The notes beneath the pieces were generated by a model. It saw only the letters and a program-made list of their open reading frames with translations, was not told the DNA's origin and made no database searches. A stretch of DNA of 64,000 nt from Cryphonectria parasitica EP155 (Eukaryota; Ascomycota; Sordariomycetes; Diaporthales; Cryphonectriaceae), in assembly GCF_011745365.1 (NCBI RefSeq), contig NW_024468909.1:3844001-3908000 (forward strand), given 5' to 3'. Positions 23,127-33,797 of this stretch are shown here, in pieces (the stretch's first letter is position 1; the number at the start of each line of letters is the position of its first letter). A program made the translations under genes and the position numbers.

Positions 23127-26100
23127 ACTTGCTATAACTGCAATAAATAAGAATATATTGTATACAACTGCTATTAATCCCGGAAGAATAAATAGCAGCT
23201 AGTTCAGAAAGAATGCTAGATGAATATCGCTTGATAATAGAAACTTAATCAACTGAGCAAAAATATCCCTTTGAAGCAAGTATTGAATTCTATTGATTAT
23301 AGAAATCTTAGCTGAATATTCTATTATAATAATAACTGCTTAATATACTTTTCGAGTAAGAAAGATTCAGAATAGTTTCCTCAGAAATCTAAGCGCTACA
23401 GGCAGATAGCGACAGCAGAGCGAGGGTATATGCTCAGCACGATTGTGAGCAGCAACAATTCGAACTGCTCCGAAGTTGCTGAACGAAGCATTCAAGCATT
23501 GGAAGAAGAGCTTAGCAATAATATTCTTCAACATTCTTCATCGCTTATATTAAGCACTGTAATCAGAGATATGAATAAAGAATAATACTTTCTTGATTAT
23601 TGATATAAATATCTAAATAATATCGAAAATGCTTCTTAAGCAATGAGAAGATTAAGCTAGAACAATCAGTCTAATGATTCATCGGAGTTTCTCATGAACA
23701 ATAAATCCAAGAAGCTTATAGGAAGATTCCCCTTTAGCATTGAATGGAATAAGGAAACAATATGGATTGAATATCTTATCTATAGAATAGAGCTGAAAAA
23801 GCTCTTCATCTGCATTCTCTTGCAGAATATCAAAGCATAAGAAGATGAAAATCCTCGGATCAGCTTACTTTATAATCTATATTACGAATTAGCTTGGATC
23901 TTCTATATCTATTATAGCTGCAGAATACATTTCTCGGATAAGATATAATACAAATGATTTCTCATCAGAAAACTAGAACAAATCCTTCAGGCTATTGAAG
24001 AATAGGAATTCTGCTTTAGAAAGATTCTCAATAAACAGCACTATAATGCATACATCAGACTACTAGATAACTGCCTCAAGCAATGCATAAATAAGAAGAT
24101 AAAATAGTAGCAGTATGAAATAATACTTTATATGATTTATATTAATAATAAGATTTATAATTAGCATTAATAGAAGAAAGATTAGAAATAATAATAATAT
24201 AAGCAAAAGCAAGCTAAGAAGCTTGCTTAAGAAGCAGCGAAGCAAGCTCAGAAGAACAAGCAGTTCTTAATAAATTCAAAAGGATAGGATTGCTTGTAAA
24301 GGAACTGCAGATGATTAGATTAGAATAGTTTCTATATAAAGCTTCTAGAACAGATTATGCTTATATTAAGTTCGATATATATATTCAAGAATATAAATAT
24401 AGCATACTATTGAATAGTAATGCTTAAGGAAACTTTATATTCCTATATATTATTAATTAAGCATAACTATAATAGAGATAAAAAAGATGCTTATATACTC
24501 TCAGCACTATGAAAGAATAATCTGTTGCATATAACTGAGAAGTAATCAATAAGGAAACTGATTATCTATCTATTTTAATCTAAGAATGCATAATTAGAGC
24601 TTCTTTTGATATTATGAATATAGCATAGCATAAGCTGATTATAAAACTTTCATAGCTTAAAGAGCATAATTCTCGAATCAATTAAACTACTAGCTAGCTC
24701 TTATAAGAACAAGCTGTATCCAGAGAAATAGTTACAATCAACAGTGCAGGATTGAAGCTAGTAATTGAAGAGCATTCAGGAAAAGAAGCTTCATACAACT
24801 TCTTATATACTTCCAAATCAGCAGAGCTAGCAGTTCAAGAAGAAGAATCTAGTAACAAGCAAACCCAAATAATGCTAGAGCGCCAACAGATTAGCAAAAC
24901 AACAGAAGCAAGATTCTCAGCAAGTTGATTCGCTCTAAAGCAATAAGAAAAAGCTTCAGAATATGAATTGTAGAACTATACAGAAAAAATCTTGAAACCA
25001 AGCTTTCAAATGCCTGCTTCAGCTCAGAGCAAACGCTTAAAGCTTTCGAAAATGCTATCAGAAAAGAAGCATGCTTAATAGTATCTACTATTCCTTTAGA
25101 TAGCAGAAACAGTATAAGAATCAGAACTAATACTCGCGAATATACTATGAGAATATTACAAGTTCAAGAAACTGTTTCAGAAAGAATTGAATACAGGATT
25201 GCTAGAATACAGCTTATATAATTACAAGATCCTATTATAAGAAGGAAAACAGCTCAAATTCTTTCCTATCTATGAATTAAACAAAGCATAACTAGAAGCA
25301 TTTAGAAAGTATCTCAATAAGAATCTTAAGAAAGAATATATATGATTATTACAATTATCAGCAGAATATCCCATTCTGTTTATACTTAAGAAGAATAGCA
25401 AGCTTAAGCTATATATTAACTATAAGCAATTCAATAATATCACAATCAAGAACTGATATTCATTGCTACTTATTAAGGAATTACAAGATAAGCTGCAAGA
25501 AGTATAGTGATTCATAGTTCTGAATCTAAAAGAAGCTTATAATCTAATCAGAGTAAAAGAAGGAGAAGAATGGAAAACTGCTTTCAGAACATGCTACAAA
25601 TACTATGAATATTTGATTATACTCTTTAATCTAACGAATATCTCAGCTTTATTTCAAGAAATGATTAATTACATTCTATACAAGCATCTGAATCAGTTTA
25701 TCATTGCTTACTTCAATAACATTCTTATTTACTCTTGAATACTTAAAGAATACAAGAAATATGTGGAAACAGTGTTGCAAACGCTTTAGAATGCGAAACT
25801 TCTTGTAAAATCTGCAAAGAGCTATTTTTATATACAAAAAGTCAACTATCTTGAATTTATAATCAAGCTAGGATGTATCAAGCTACAGAAAGATAAGATA
25901 AAAGCTGTTAGAAATTAGCTAATTCCCAGGAATATTAGGGATATTAGGTTTTTCCTTGAATATATTAACTTTTATAAGCAGTTTATTAAGAACTATAGCT
26001 GAATTATACATCTTCTTACAAATCTTATCAAAAAAGAATAGCCTTTTGAATAGATTTCCAAGATATAAGAAGCTTTTAATAAGATTATCAAGCATATTAT

Positions 26101-27934
26101 CTCAGAGCTAGTTCTGTATAAAGCAGATCTCTACAAACCCTTTGAAATTGAGATTAATGCATTGAGATATATACTCAGAGAATAACTTGGTTAGCAAGAT
26201 AATTAAGAATGTTTAAGAATTATAAGCAACTTCTCAAAGAAGTTGAATAGCTCGAAAATCAATTATAAGATTCCTGATTAGAAACTCATAGCAATAGTAA
26301 AAGCTTTCGAGAAGTAGCAATACTATCTCATTAGCATATAATATCCGATTATAATTCATTCGGATTACAAGAATCTAATTATATTTATAATAACTAAGAT
26401 TTTGAATAAGCAACAAGTTAGATAAGCAGAATTTCTTTTATAGTTCGATTTCAAGATTATACATTGCAAAAGCTCAGAGAATAAATAAGCAGATGCTCTC
26501 AGCAGAAGATCAGATTATTGAGATACAGATTTCTCGGATATATAGAACATCTTTACTCAAAATGAGTTAGGAAATCTTGTTAATGCATATAGAGAACTGA
26601 ATACTGCCTTCAGAATTGAATCTTCAGAAAAGAATCTAGAATTAATGATTCCAAACGAATAAGATAGCTATATTAAGAATGTATATAGTATACTAGTATA
26701 CGAATACTAAGGAATTAGAGCAATTTATGAATGCATTAGAAGATACTGGAATTTATTAAGCTTTAGGAAAAGGATTGAAAACATTTTATAATAATGCAAT
26801 AGCTGCAAGAAGAATAAAGCAGAAAGATATAAGCTTTATAAATTACTGCACTTCTTATTAATACTTATAACTATTTAGCAATTCATCAGTCTAGATTTTA
26901 TTATTAAGCTATTTCTTTTATAAGAATTCTTAATTAAGATGCAATATAATAGCATTCTAGTAATAGTTTGCAGACTAAGCAAGTATGCTTATTTTCTCTT
27001 CTATAAGGAAAGCAGTATAACAGAGGAACTTGCATATGCATTTCTCAGAATGATTATTGCTAACTACAGCATGCTAGAAAAGATAATCTCTAATAGAAAT
27101 AAAAAGTTTAGCTTAAAGTTTTGAACTTCGCTTATAAAACAACTCGGAATATATTACAGAATGTTTATAGCATTTTATTTACAAATAGATAAACAGATGA
27201 AAAGAATGAATTAAGTTGTTAAACAGTATTTATAATACTATATTAACCAGAAACAAAATAACTGAATTAATCTATTACTTCTTATATAGTTCGCTTATAA
27301 TAGTATAGATATAAGCATAATAAAGAAATTGCTATTCTTTATACTCTATGAATATAATCCAACAGCTTATTACAAAGCACTGCTAGAAGCAGATATAGAA
27401 GCTGCAAATAAAAGGATTAAGAAGATTAAGAAAGTTCAGAAGGAATTCCGATCAGAATTACAATTCATTCAAGAACGAATAATGCAGTATACAAACTCCA
27501 AAAGAATTGAGAAACCAATTCTATAGAAGGAAGATAAGATTTATCTATTTTGAAAAAATATTAAAATAATAAGATCTAGCAATAAACTTGATTATAAGAA
27601 GTTAGGATTATTTAAAATCTTGCAACAGATTTCTCTGATTAATTATAAATTAGCATTACTTTATAGAATGAGAATATACCCAGTTTTCTATATCTTACTA
27701 CTAAAGCTAGCAGTATAGGAAATATTAACAGATAATATAGTAGAAGTGGAAAATAGTGAATCAGAGTATGAAGTGAAAAAGATTCTTAAGCATAGAAGTA
27801 TAAACAATACAAGAGAATATCTCATTAAGTGGAAAGGTTATCCAGCAAGTGAAAATTCATGGGAACTACAAAAGAACATTGAAAATGCTCAGGAAAAGAT
27901 AGCTGAATATTGGAAAAGGAAAGCTAGCACCTAA
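23127..27934 (+). pseudogene. Family A copy 2 gag end and pol
   Basis: It starts inside gag at the zinc knuckle (TCYNCNK), continues the long gag tail to about 24265, then protease (LLNSNA near 24400), RT near 25290-25960 (EEWKTAFRTC, YFNNILIYS in place of YxDDILIYS), RNase H near 26080-26530, integrase near 26700-27700 and an almost intact chromodomain at 27746-27934 (EYLIKWKGYPASENSWEL). The chromodomain stop TAA at 27932-27934 overlaps the opposite-strand stop. RT to chromodomain keeps one frame. Confidence 0.92.
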
Positions 27935-28470
27935 GATAACCGCTCCAGCCCGGAAAAAAGCCCAGAGCTTACTATCTCATTCAAAAATCCAGACTAATTC
28001 ATTACTGCATTCCTTACATCTACAGAATTCCAGTCAAAACTCTCAAAAGAAGGATTTCTAGCAACTACAGCAGATTCCTTTGCAACTACAGAACGAACTC
28101 CAGCAGCAATGCAAGCTCGCTCCTCCGCCTCCACCCTTTCCAACTCCTCTACATTATTAATTCCCCAACAAACAGTACACATCATCTTTTCATACTACAT
28201 CCTTTTCTGCTTATGCAGCCTAAGAAGTTTAGCATTCAGCTCAGCAGCCTTCTCCTTAATCGCCTCCACCTCCGCTTCTAAGCAACAGTATTGAGCAGTT
28301 ATACAATTCAATTGTGCAAGCATTAAATTATGCACATTGCAATTCAACAAACTCAGACACATGCAGATCTAACAGCAGAAAGATTTGAACTCAGCAATCT
28401 TGCATTCAGCTGAAAGATTGTAATCTTTGCAGTATGAGCAAGGTATGAGCGAAAGAGAACTAAAAGTAGC
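27931..28470 (-). pseudogene. Opposite-strand gene of family A, copy 2 (no intron seen)
   Basis: One minus-strand frame reads PCSYCKDYNLSAECKIAEF, then FCC, a stop, ICMCLSLLNC, giving C-x2-C-x8-C-x9-C-x2-C-x7-C, then LEAEVEAIKEKAAELNAKLL (strong heptads), MMCTVCWGINN and, near the end, FESFDWNSVDV, the same segment as in copy 1. No intron is found where copies 1 and 3 have one. Three transition-type stops interrupt the frame. The coiled coil is better kept than in the other copies. Start not defined. Confidence 0.72.
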
Positions 28471-28640
28471 TATAGCAGAAAGAAGGAATGATTTCTGCAA
28501 AGAACGAGAATAAAGCTTAGCAATACAATAAGAACTAACTCTATTCGATATCTTGATTAAAAAAGCAAGATTATAAACGAAAGACTTGTAGAATACTTAT
28601 AGAAGATCGTTGGGAATAATAACTGATAGAAGAGAGATGA

Positions 28641-29082
28641 TATTATAACTTATTCAACATGCAGATTACAGAACAGATTACGAGTAACAGGGATCAGATA
28701 TTAAGGATTCAATATTCTAATAAAGCATCGATTATATAATTCAGAGTTAGGATTATTAGCAAATAGATACAGTTAACATCTATCCTGTTAATAAAGAAAT
28801 CAATGGAATTGATATCAATCCTATCTATCCGGACTAAAGAACCAAGTATATGAAGGTTTACATTTCCTACTATTAGATAGATTTTCTTCAGATAGTTCTT
28901 CAGTTATCAATCTAAGTATTCAGTCTCATATACTGAGTAGCTCTAAAAGCAGTGAATACTTGCATCGCTTATTAAGACTTATATAGTTCCGTATTTAAGA
29001 ACTTGATACTTTGATACCGCTCTTGTTAGCATAAACCCTTTGTGTACTTAGGAATCTTCGGATTGCTGCAGTGCTCATTATA
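28641..29082 (+). repeat. 3' LTR of family A copy 2 (442 bp)
   Basis: It starts TATTATAACTTATTC (TG changed to TA) after the purine-rich GAAGAGAGATGA and ends GCTCATTATA. U3 matches 14294-14735. Confidence 0.92.
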
Positions 29083-30454
29083 CTTTCTCTCTTTAGCAGA
29101 GCGTGAAACTGCTTCCTTACAATCAGCCTCCTGCTTAGCAAGAAGTATATTATGCTTTTTCGTAAGCATCTCAATCTGCTTCTGCAGCTTGTTAATCTTT
29201 GAGAATTTGCCTGCTTCAAAATGCTTAAGAGCAGCTTTCTAAGCTTATACAGCATGCTTGGATCGGATTCTCAGAGGAGCAAGGTTAAGAGTAGAGTTTT
29301 CCTTTTCTACTCTAGCACGCATTCTTTTCTTCAAGAGCGTAGAAGCATTCATCTCCTTAGCAGAAGCAAGCATATACTTGGCTATATAAAGCTTATCTAC
29401 AAAAAGCATGAGGTAGAAAGAGATCGGAATATACTTGTAATCCTTTGAATACTAAGCATAGCAAGCAGCAGATGAGTTTTTCTAGTTGTAATAGGAATCA
29501 TTAGAGCTGCTTGCAGCTAGATTCTTGATATAGCTAATGCATGAAACATTGCAAACAGCATCCCAGAAAGCATTATTTTAGCTCTTTGAGGAATCTGCAG
29601 CGGAAGTACTAGAAGGGATAGCTACTGGAAAAGTCTTTTTGGCTTGCAACCGAGGAGTTCTCAACTTAGCAGCATCTCCAGCAGCCACATTGAGGCGCTT
29701 CTGCTGAAGCTTCTGCATCAATGCATTCTGGGATCTCAAACAAGCTATACTCTGCTCGGTAACAGGCCTTGTTACAACTAGCTCAGAACTTGAAAGGCTA
29801 TTGAAAGCCTGAAAAAAGATTAGCTAGATAAACATTGAAAGAAAAAGCAGTACGAATCTACAGTCTTGAATACCTTCTGAAGAAGCACAGAGCTGTCTTC
29901 ATTATCATTGTTATCATTATCAATAAATGAGCTAGAAATCCCTGTAGAACCAGCACCAGAGCGCTTAGAAAGATCAATACCAACTGAATCGGAGGCATTA
30001 TCAACTGAAGAATGCAAAATCAGGATATCAGCACAAGCAGCAAACAACTCGACTGGAGCTTGAGAACTTGAAGCAGGCAAGCCAGATTGCTATTCCTGGA
30101 AACAAGAATAATCAGTTCAGCTTATACTAATTTCCAGACAGCTCTTTCTATACTTATATTAGAAAGAGGATGCTAACCAGCAGTTGGAATCAAGATAAGC
30201 TGAATAAAGCTTGCGCTCTTCTCTATAGCTATTAAGAGACTATTATGCAACTCAGACATACTAGTAGAGAAGCTGGAGTTTGCATCCAAGAGATCCTCAT
30301 CAGTTTCTACATTGGAAGAAGGATTAGAAGAGGCTATATAGATCTCGCTCTTAGCAGAGTTGCTGTTATCGGAAACAGCTATACTAAGCTCGCTGAGAGG
30401 AACAGAAACGTTAGACTCGCCTGACGAGAAATCTGGAGTAATTAGAAGAAGCAT
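29083..30454 (-). pseudogene. Copia opposite-strand gene, 5' and middle parts
   Basis: Starts with ATG at 30454 (MLLLITPDFSSGESNV), Ser/Asp/Glu-rich. A second open stretch ends SSVLLQK at 29874. An intron of 65 nt (29809-29873, GTATTC donor, TTTTTTCAG acceptor) then joins in phase 0 to AFNSLSSSELVVTRPV. The following part is Lys/Gln-rich with likely coiled coils (ALMQKLQQKRLNV; INKLQKQIEMLTKKHNILL) and a few stops, and runs into the family A LTR at 29083, continuing at 14293. The link between the first and second open stretches (30173-30090) is not solved: an intron or a frameshift. It resembles no family I can name with confidence; a transposase C-terminus of a separate DNA transposon is an alternative reading. 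Confidence 0.55.
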
Positions 30455-30544
30455 ATTGATGCGCGGAGGCTTTCAAAAACCTTGAAAACAGATGGAAAAA
30501 GAGCTGATTGAAAAAGAAAGAGGACTGGAAGGAGGCAAGGCAAC

Positions 30545-30806
30545 TGTAAAATGCGCTCATATAAGCTTAAACGCATCTGCAGAAACCCCATAAAAAACCC
30601 ATTTTTCTAGCACATCTGATCAGTCAGATGGAGGGTATGTGAAAAATGGAGCATATTTAACCCTAATTCTCTGTTTTGGTTCCCTCATAAACCATCTCAG
30701 AGCCTGGTTTAGTTACTTAGAAGATCTTCCTTTTGTATCAGATAGATTCAATCTCAATACTCATTCAGCCACTTCCACGTGCTCAGCTCATACGTTTCTC
30801 CTTACA
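30545..30806 (+). repeat. Likely 3' LTR of the copia element (262 bp)
   Basis: A purine-rich run (AAAAAGAAAGAGGACTGG and GGAGGCAAGG, about 30510-30540) is followed by TGTAAAATGC. The proposed end is TCCTTACA, giving matching inverted ends TGTAA/TTACA. No second copy is in the window, so the limits are an inference. Confidence 0.45.
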
Positions 30807-33797
30807 TATGATCAAGGATCGCTCAGCAGCACGTGCATAAACATTAGTATTATATCATATTAGATGACGGAAGCATGAAAAAGAAGGGAACATCATGATT
30901 ACCAATTTGAATAAGTGTTTTCAGCGTAAAAGTTGTAGCGCTTCGAGGCCCGTTAATCCTACACCATCAGCCTGTACGGTCCTGCACAATGACGGCTGAA
31001 GGAGGTCGCGGCATGGAGGCCTCCTCGCAAAGAAACAAAGAAGATAAGCAAACCGTCATCATCGCTTCCTCACCTATGCACCCTAACAGGGACTTGTTCA
31101 TACCTAATCTTGCCATGGCTGCTGCTCATTCGCCGTGTCTACGATTTGGCCTCGCTAGAGGATGGGAAGCATGGGGTAGTGCTTGCGCTCACCTGCGAAT
31201 GCGTAATAAGGGTCTTCTTTTCTTCCTCGTGTAGACGCTCTTGTGTATCTATTACTGTCTCTATGGGGTGAGAAAACCCGTAGGGAGACACACTGGTGTA
31301 GAGCAGTGATCTGAACATGTGGGCGAGGGAAAGCAAACAAAAGGCGGAGAGTTCTCTGATTCATGAACTAGATCTGAAAATACATCGCTATCTAGAATAT
31401 GCAGACTTCAAGACCCCCTTCTCAACCCTTCATACGCCATGCTTGCTTCATGATAACGGGCCTCCAGCCTCTAAACCTGCAGGTTGACCAAGCAATAATG
31501 CCATTATGGTTGCAGGTCGTGCATAGGATCGAATCCTTCAAGTACATGGGAGGTGTCCCAGCAGTGTCTCGTTGTCAAATACTCTCGTTAGGTGCGAGCT
31601 GCTGCGTTAGCCGCAGGAACTTGGTCAGCGTCACTTTTGGCGCCTTCTGGGCTATGTACGAGGTCGAGGAGGCCGGCCTTGCAGAGCGGGTCTACGATAT
31701 TTTGTGTGAGATTCTCTATATCCTTGAACTTGATGCCATTTTGTCGGCGGATAAGGGGTTTCTGCATAGCATTCCACAAGAAAAGGAGTCGCTGAGCGCC
31801 AGGATTGTTTTTTATATATAAGTATTAGGTACTTCGATGCTTTTCATAGAGTTCAAGTAAGTGTCAGGAATTGAATTCTTCTAGTAATGAGATAATTGAT
31901 GCTCTTGACAAAGGCGAGATTGGTAAAATCGGCAGTCTTTCGAACTGTTGAGCATGATAACAGTTGAATATAATCAAAATTATGAGCATCAATAGCAATC
32001 TGCTTATTGTTACGGAGAGGATATACCGACCCTGCCCAATCTTCCTCGGTTCCAGTTGCGTATTAACATAGCCCGGCTAAGAGCCACTCGGTAGGATTCG
32101 GGCTCACTAGACTCGCTGCAAGCCGGCAGTTCACACAAGGCCTGAGCGAGAGACAGGCGTTCAAGATGAAGAATCTGGCTACATACGCTGGAGGTGGGAG
32201 TGGAAGCTGTCCAGACGTCTTCGGGAGGCCCATGTGCTGTCGGAGCGGAACGCGCTCTTTTGTGAATCTACTAATATTTGCGCTTCGTAGCTCCTCTGCC
32301 GTGTGCCCTTCCTCGGCCTTTCTCTGTTCCTGTTCTTCCTGTACAAATTTTTCGAGCATGCGATGTCAGTAGTCGCAACTCCTGGAGGGGCTCTTGTCTT
32401 CTGTGAGAAATTTGCCCTGTGAAGCAGCCTGTTTGATGGCTGATTTGGTCTCCATGTCTGGGTGCTGTGCCACGCCTTCCTTACATGACAGCTGCCTAGC
32501 TGCCCGCCTCCTCTTGGAAAGTCGCAACTCGTAGGTTCGACTGGATTGGTAGTTCATGACTCATTGCATTATCAACTGACAAGGCAACGTTCACGACATG
32601 TTATTCCTTACTCTTGTCAGTGGTGTTTTGGACTTGCCAGGTCCCTGAACTTGGGACTGCCCATTGCACAGTTGAATAACTATACGGCGTCAGGGGCTGC
32701 CGGTGCCGTGCACGCATGTTTACTGATTCTAGCTGCGGAAACGCTCGCAGGTATCATTTAATCAATCGTTGAAAGCGTATTGGTGCAAGTAGAGTTATAT
32801 ATCGTACAGCCATCCACGTGGTCACCTTTGTACATGAACTGCGCATTTAGCCAGGATCATCTGGCCATGGTGGTGATGGACTTTGAGCATGTGCATGAAG
32901 ACGGGCGGCGGCAGCAGTGAAACAAGAGAGATCGTTGGAGACGAGGGCCTGTCTGGACTGTGTGGAGAAACGAACTTGCTGGCGCTGCTGGTGGGTGGGG
33001 TATTGATACGTACCCCCTTCTCCAGAGCACGCCAAGCTACATATCATCATTGCGAGTACTGGTACACAGCAGCAGCACTAACTAAAGCACTACGGCACTG
33101 GCGGAGACGGGGGCCTGCGTTTACCTTAACCCCAACACACACCTCACCTCAGCAGCGACTTGCAACACTACACCACAGCTTAGTACCTTTTTTTCTTTCT
33201 TTTCTTGGAGAGGGGTTCTTGGCCTTCTTAAGGTGGTCTTTTCTTTCGCATGACCTCGCACCCACGTGTCCGCAGTGGGCTGCACGACACGGCCATTACT
33301 TTCCGTCAGACAATCATCGATGGGACAAGGCCACCTGTTTGCCCTGTCGTGTGGAAGCGAAGTCTGACGGCGCAGCACTACTGTTTCGAGAGAGTGTGGA
33401 CGTTGGTTTGGCCGGTGGTGGCATGGCCTGGCCGGGACCGTCTGGCTCACCTCGTCGACCACCTGTTTCTCGTCTCCTGTTTGCCGGCCACTCAACTCGG
33501 CCCTACTAGGACTCGGTTTCAAGGAAGACCGCTTATTGTCTGATACTCACAGACAAAACACGCCAGCTGCAAAAGAGAGAAAGAAGGAGAAGAGAGAGAG
33601 AGAGAGAGAGAGGTGGTATCTTATAAACATCGTCATCCCGTCACGGACCAGATCTGCTTGGAGAGCACGTCCCGACATCCTGTAGGTTCCAAGCCACCTT
33701 GTTATCCTCCCCTTCGATCTACAAGACACGACCCTGGTTTCGATTTAATTGCACGCAGCAAGTTCTAGCCCCAGAGCAGTGGCGTTGACAAGCAGCA
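30807..33797. other. Transition from repeat island to gene space; no supported gene
   Basis: Base composition returns to about 50% GC. Frames here (for example 32883-33509 plus) are short, low in sense and show no family. A minus-strand frame 32557-32063 is open apart from one TGA and begins with a basic stretch (LSKRRRAARQLS); it could be an unrecognised gene or gene remnant. The last 250 bp are the likely promoter and 5' leader of the VPS9-domain gene and hold an (AG)11 run at 33591-33612. Confidence 0.5.

Larger units (their letters stand above)
14294..29082 (+). mobile_element. Ty3/gypsy retrotransposon, family A, copy 2 (interrupted by copy 3)
   Basis: LTRs at 14294-14735 and 28641-29082 (both 442 bp) share a U3 sequence found nowhere else in the window. 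Without the nested copy 3 and its duplicated 5 bp the element is 7387 bp, almost the same as copy 3 (7397 bp). Gag stops at 15729 and resumes at 23127. RT to chromodomain is one frame with no indels relative to copy 3. All parts are full of transition-type stops. Confidence 0.93.
2767..30806 (+). mobile_element. Ty1/copia retrotransposon, outermost element, heavily interrupted
   Basis: Copia pol runs 2767-6342 and resumes at 13635 after the family B element. An opposite-strand gene follows (14118-14293 and 29083-30454), then a purine-rich stretch and a likely 3' LTR (30545-30806). Domain order (pre-integrase, integrase, reverse transcriptase, RNase H) is the copia order. The 5' end and 5' LTR lie beyond the left window edge. 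Total length of copia sequence in the window is about 5.4 kb once the nested elements are removed. All frames are broken by RIP-type stops, so it is dead. Confidence 0.85.

Noticed and set aside
29083..30454. Call as a Fot1/pogo-type transposase C-terminus
   Set aside because: The basic coiled-coil end suggested it, but no catalytic DDE region, no terminal inverted repeats and no TA duplication were seen, and the place after copia pol fits an element gene better. Kept as an alternative only.
1..30806. CRISPR array or other prokaryotic repeat system
   Set aside because: The repeats are LTRs and retrotransposon copies of a eukaryote; no short regularly spaced repeats occur.
31500..31550. tRNA-like GGATCGAATCCTT
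   Set aside because: It looks like a T-arm, but no acceptor stem or anticodon arm fits around it.
32883..33509. Plus-strand frame of 208 codons upstream of the VPS9-domain gene
   Set aside because: Composition is random, there is no domain, and an overlapping minus-strand frame of similar quality exists. It lies in the likely promoter and leader of the next gene.
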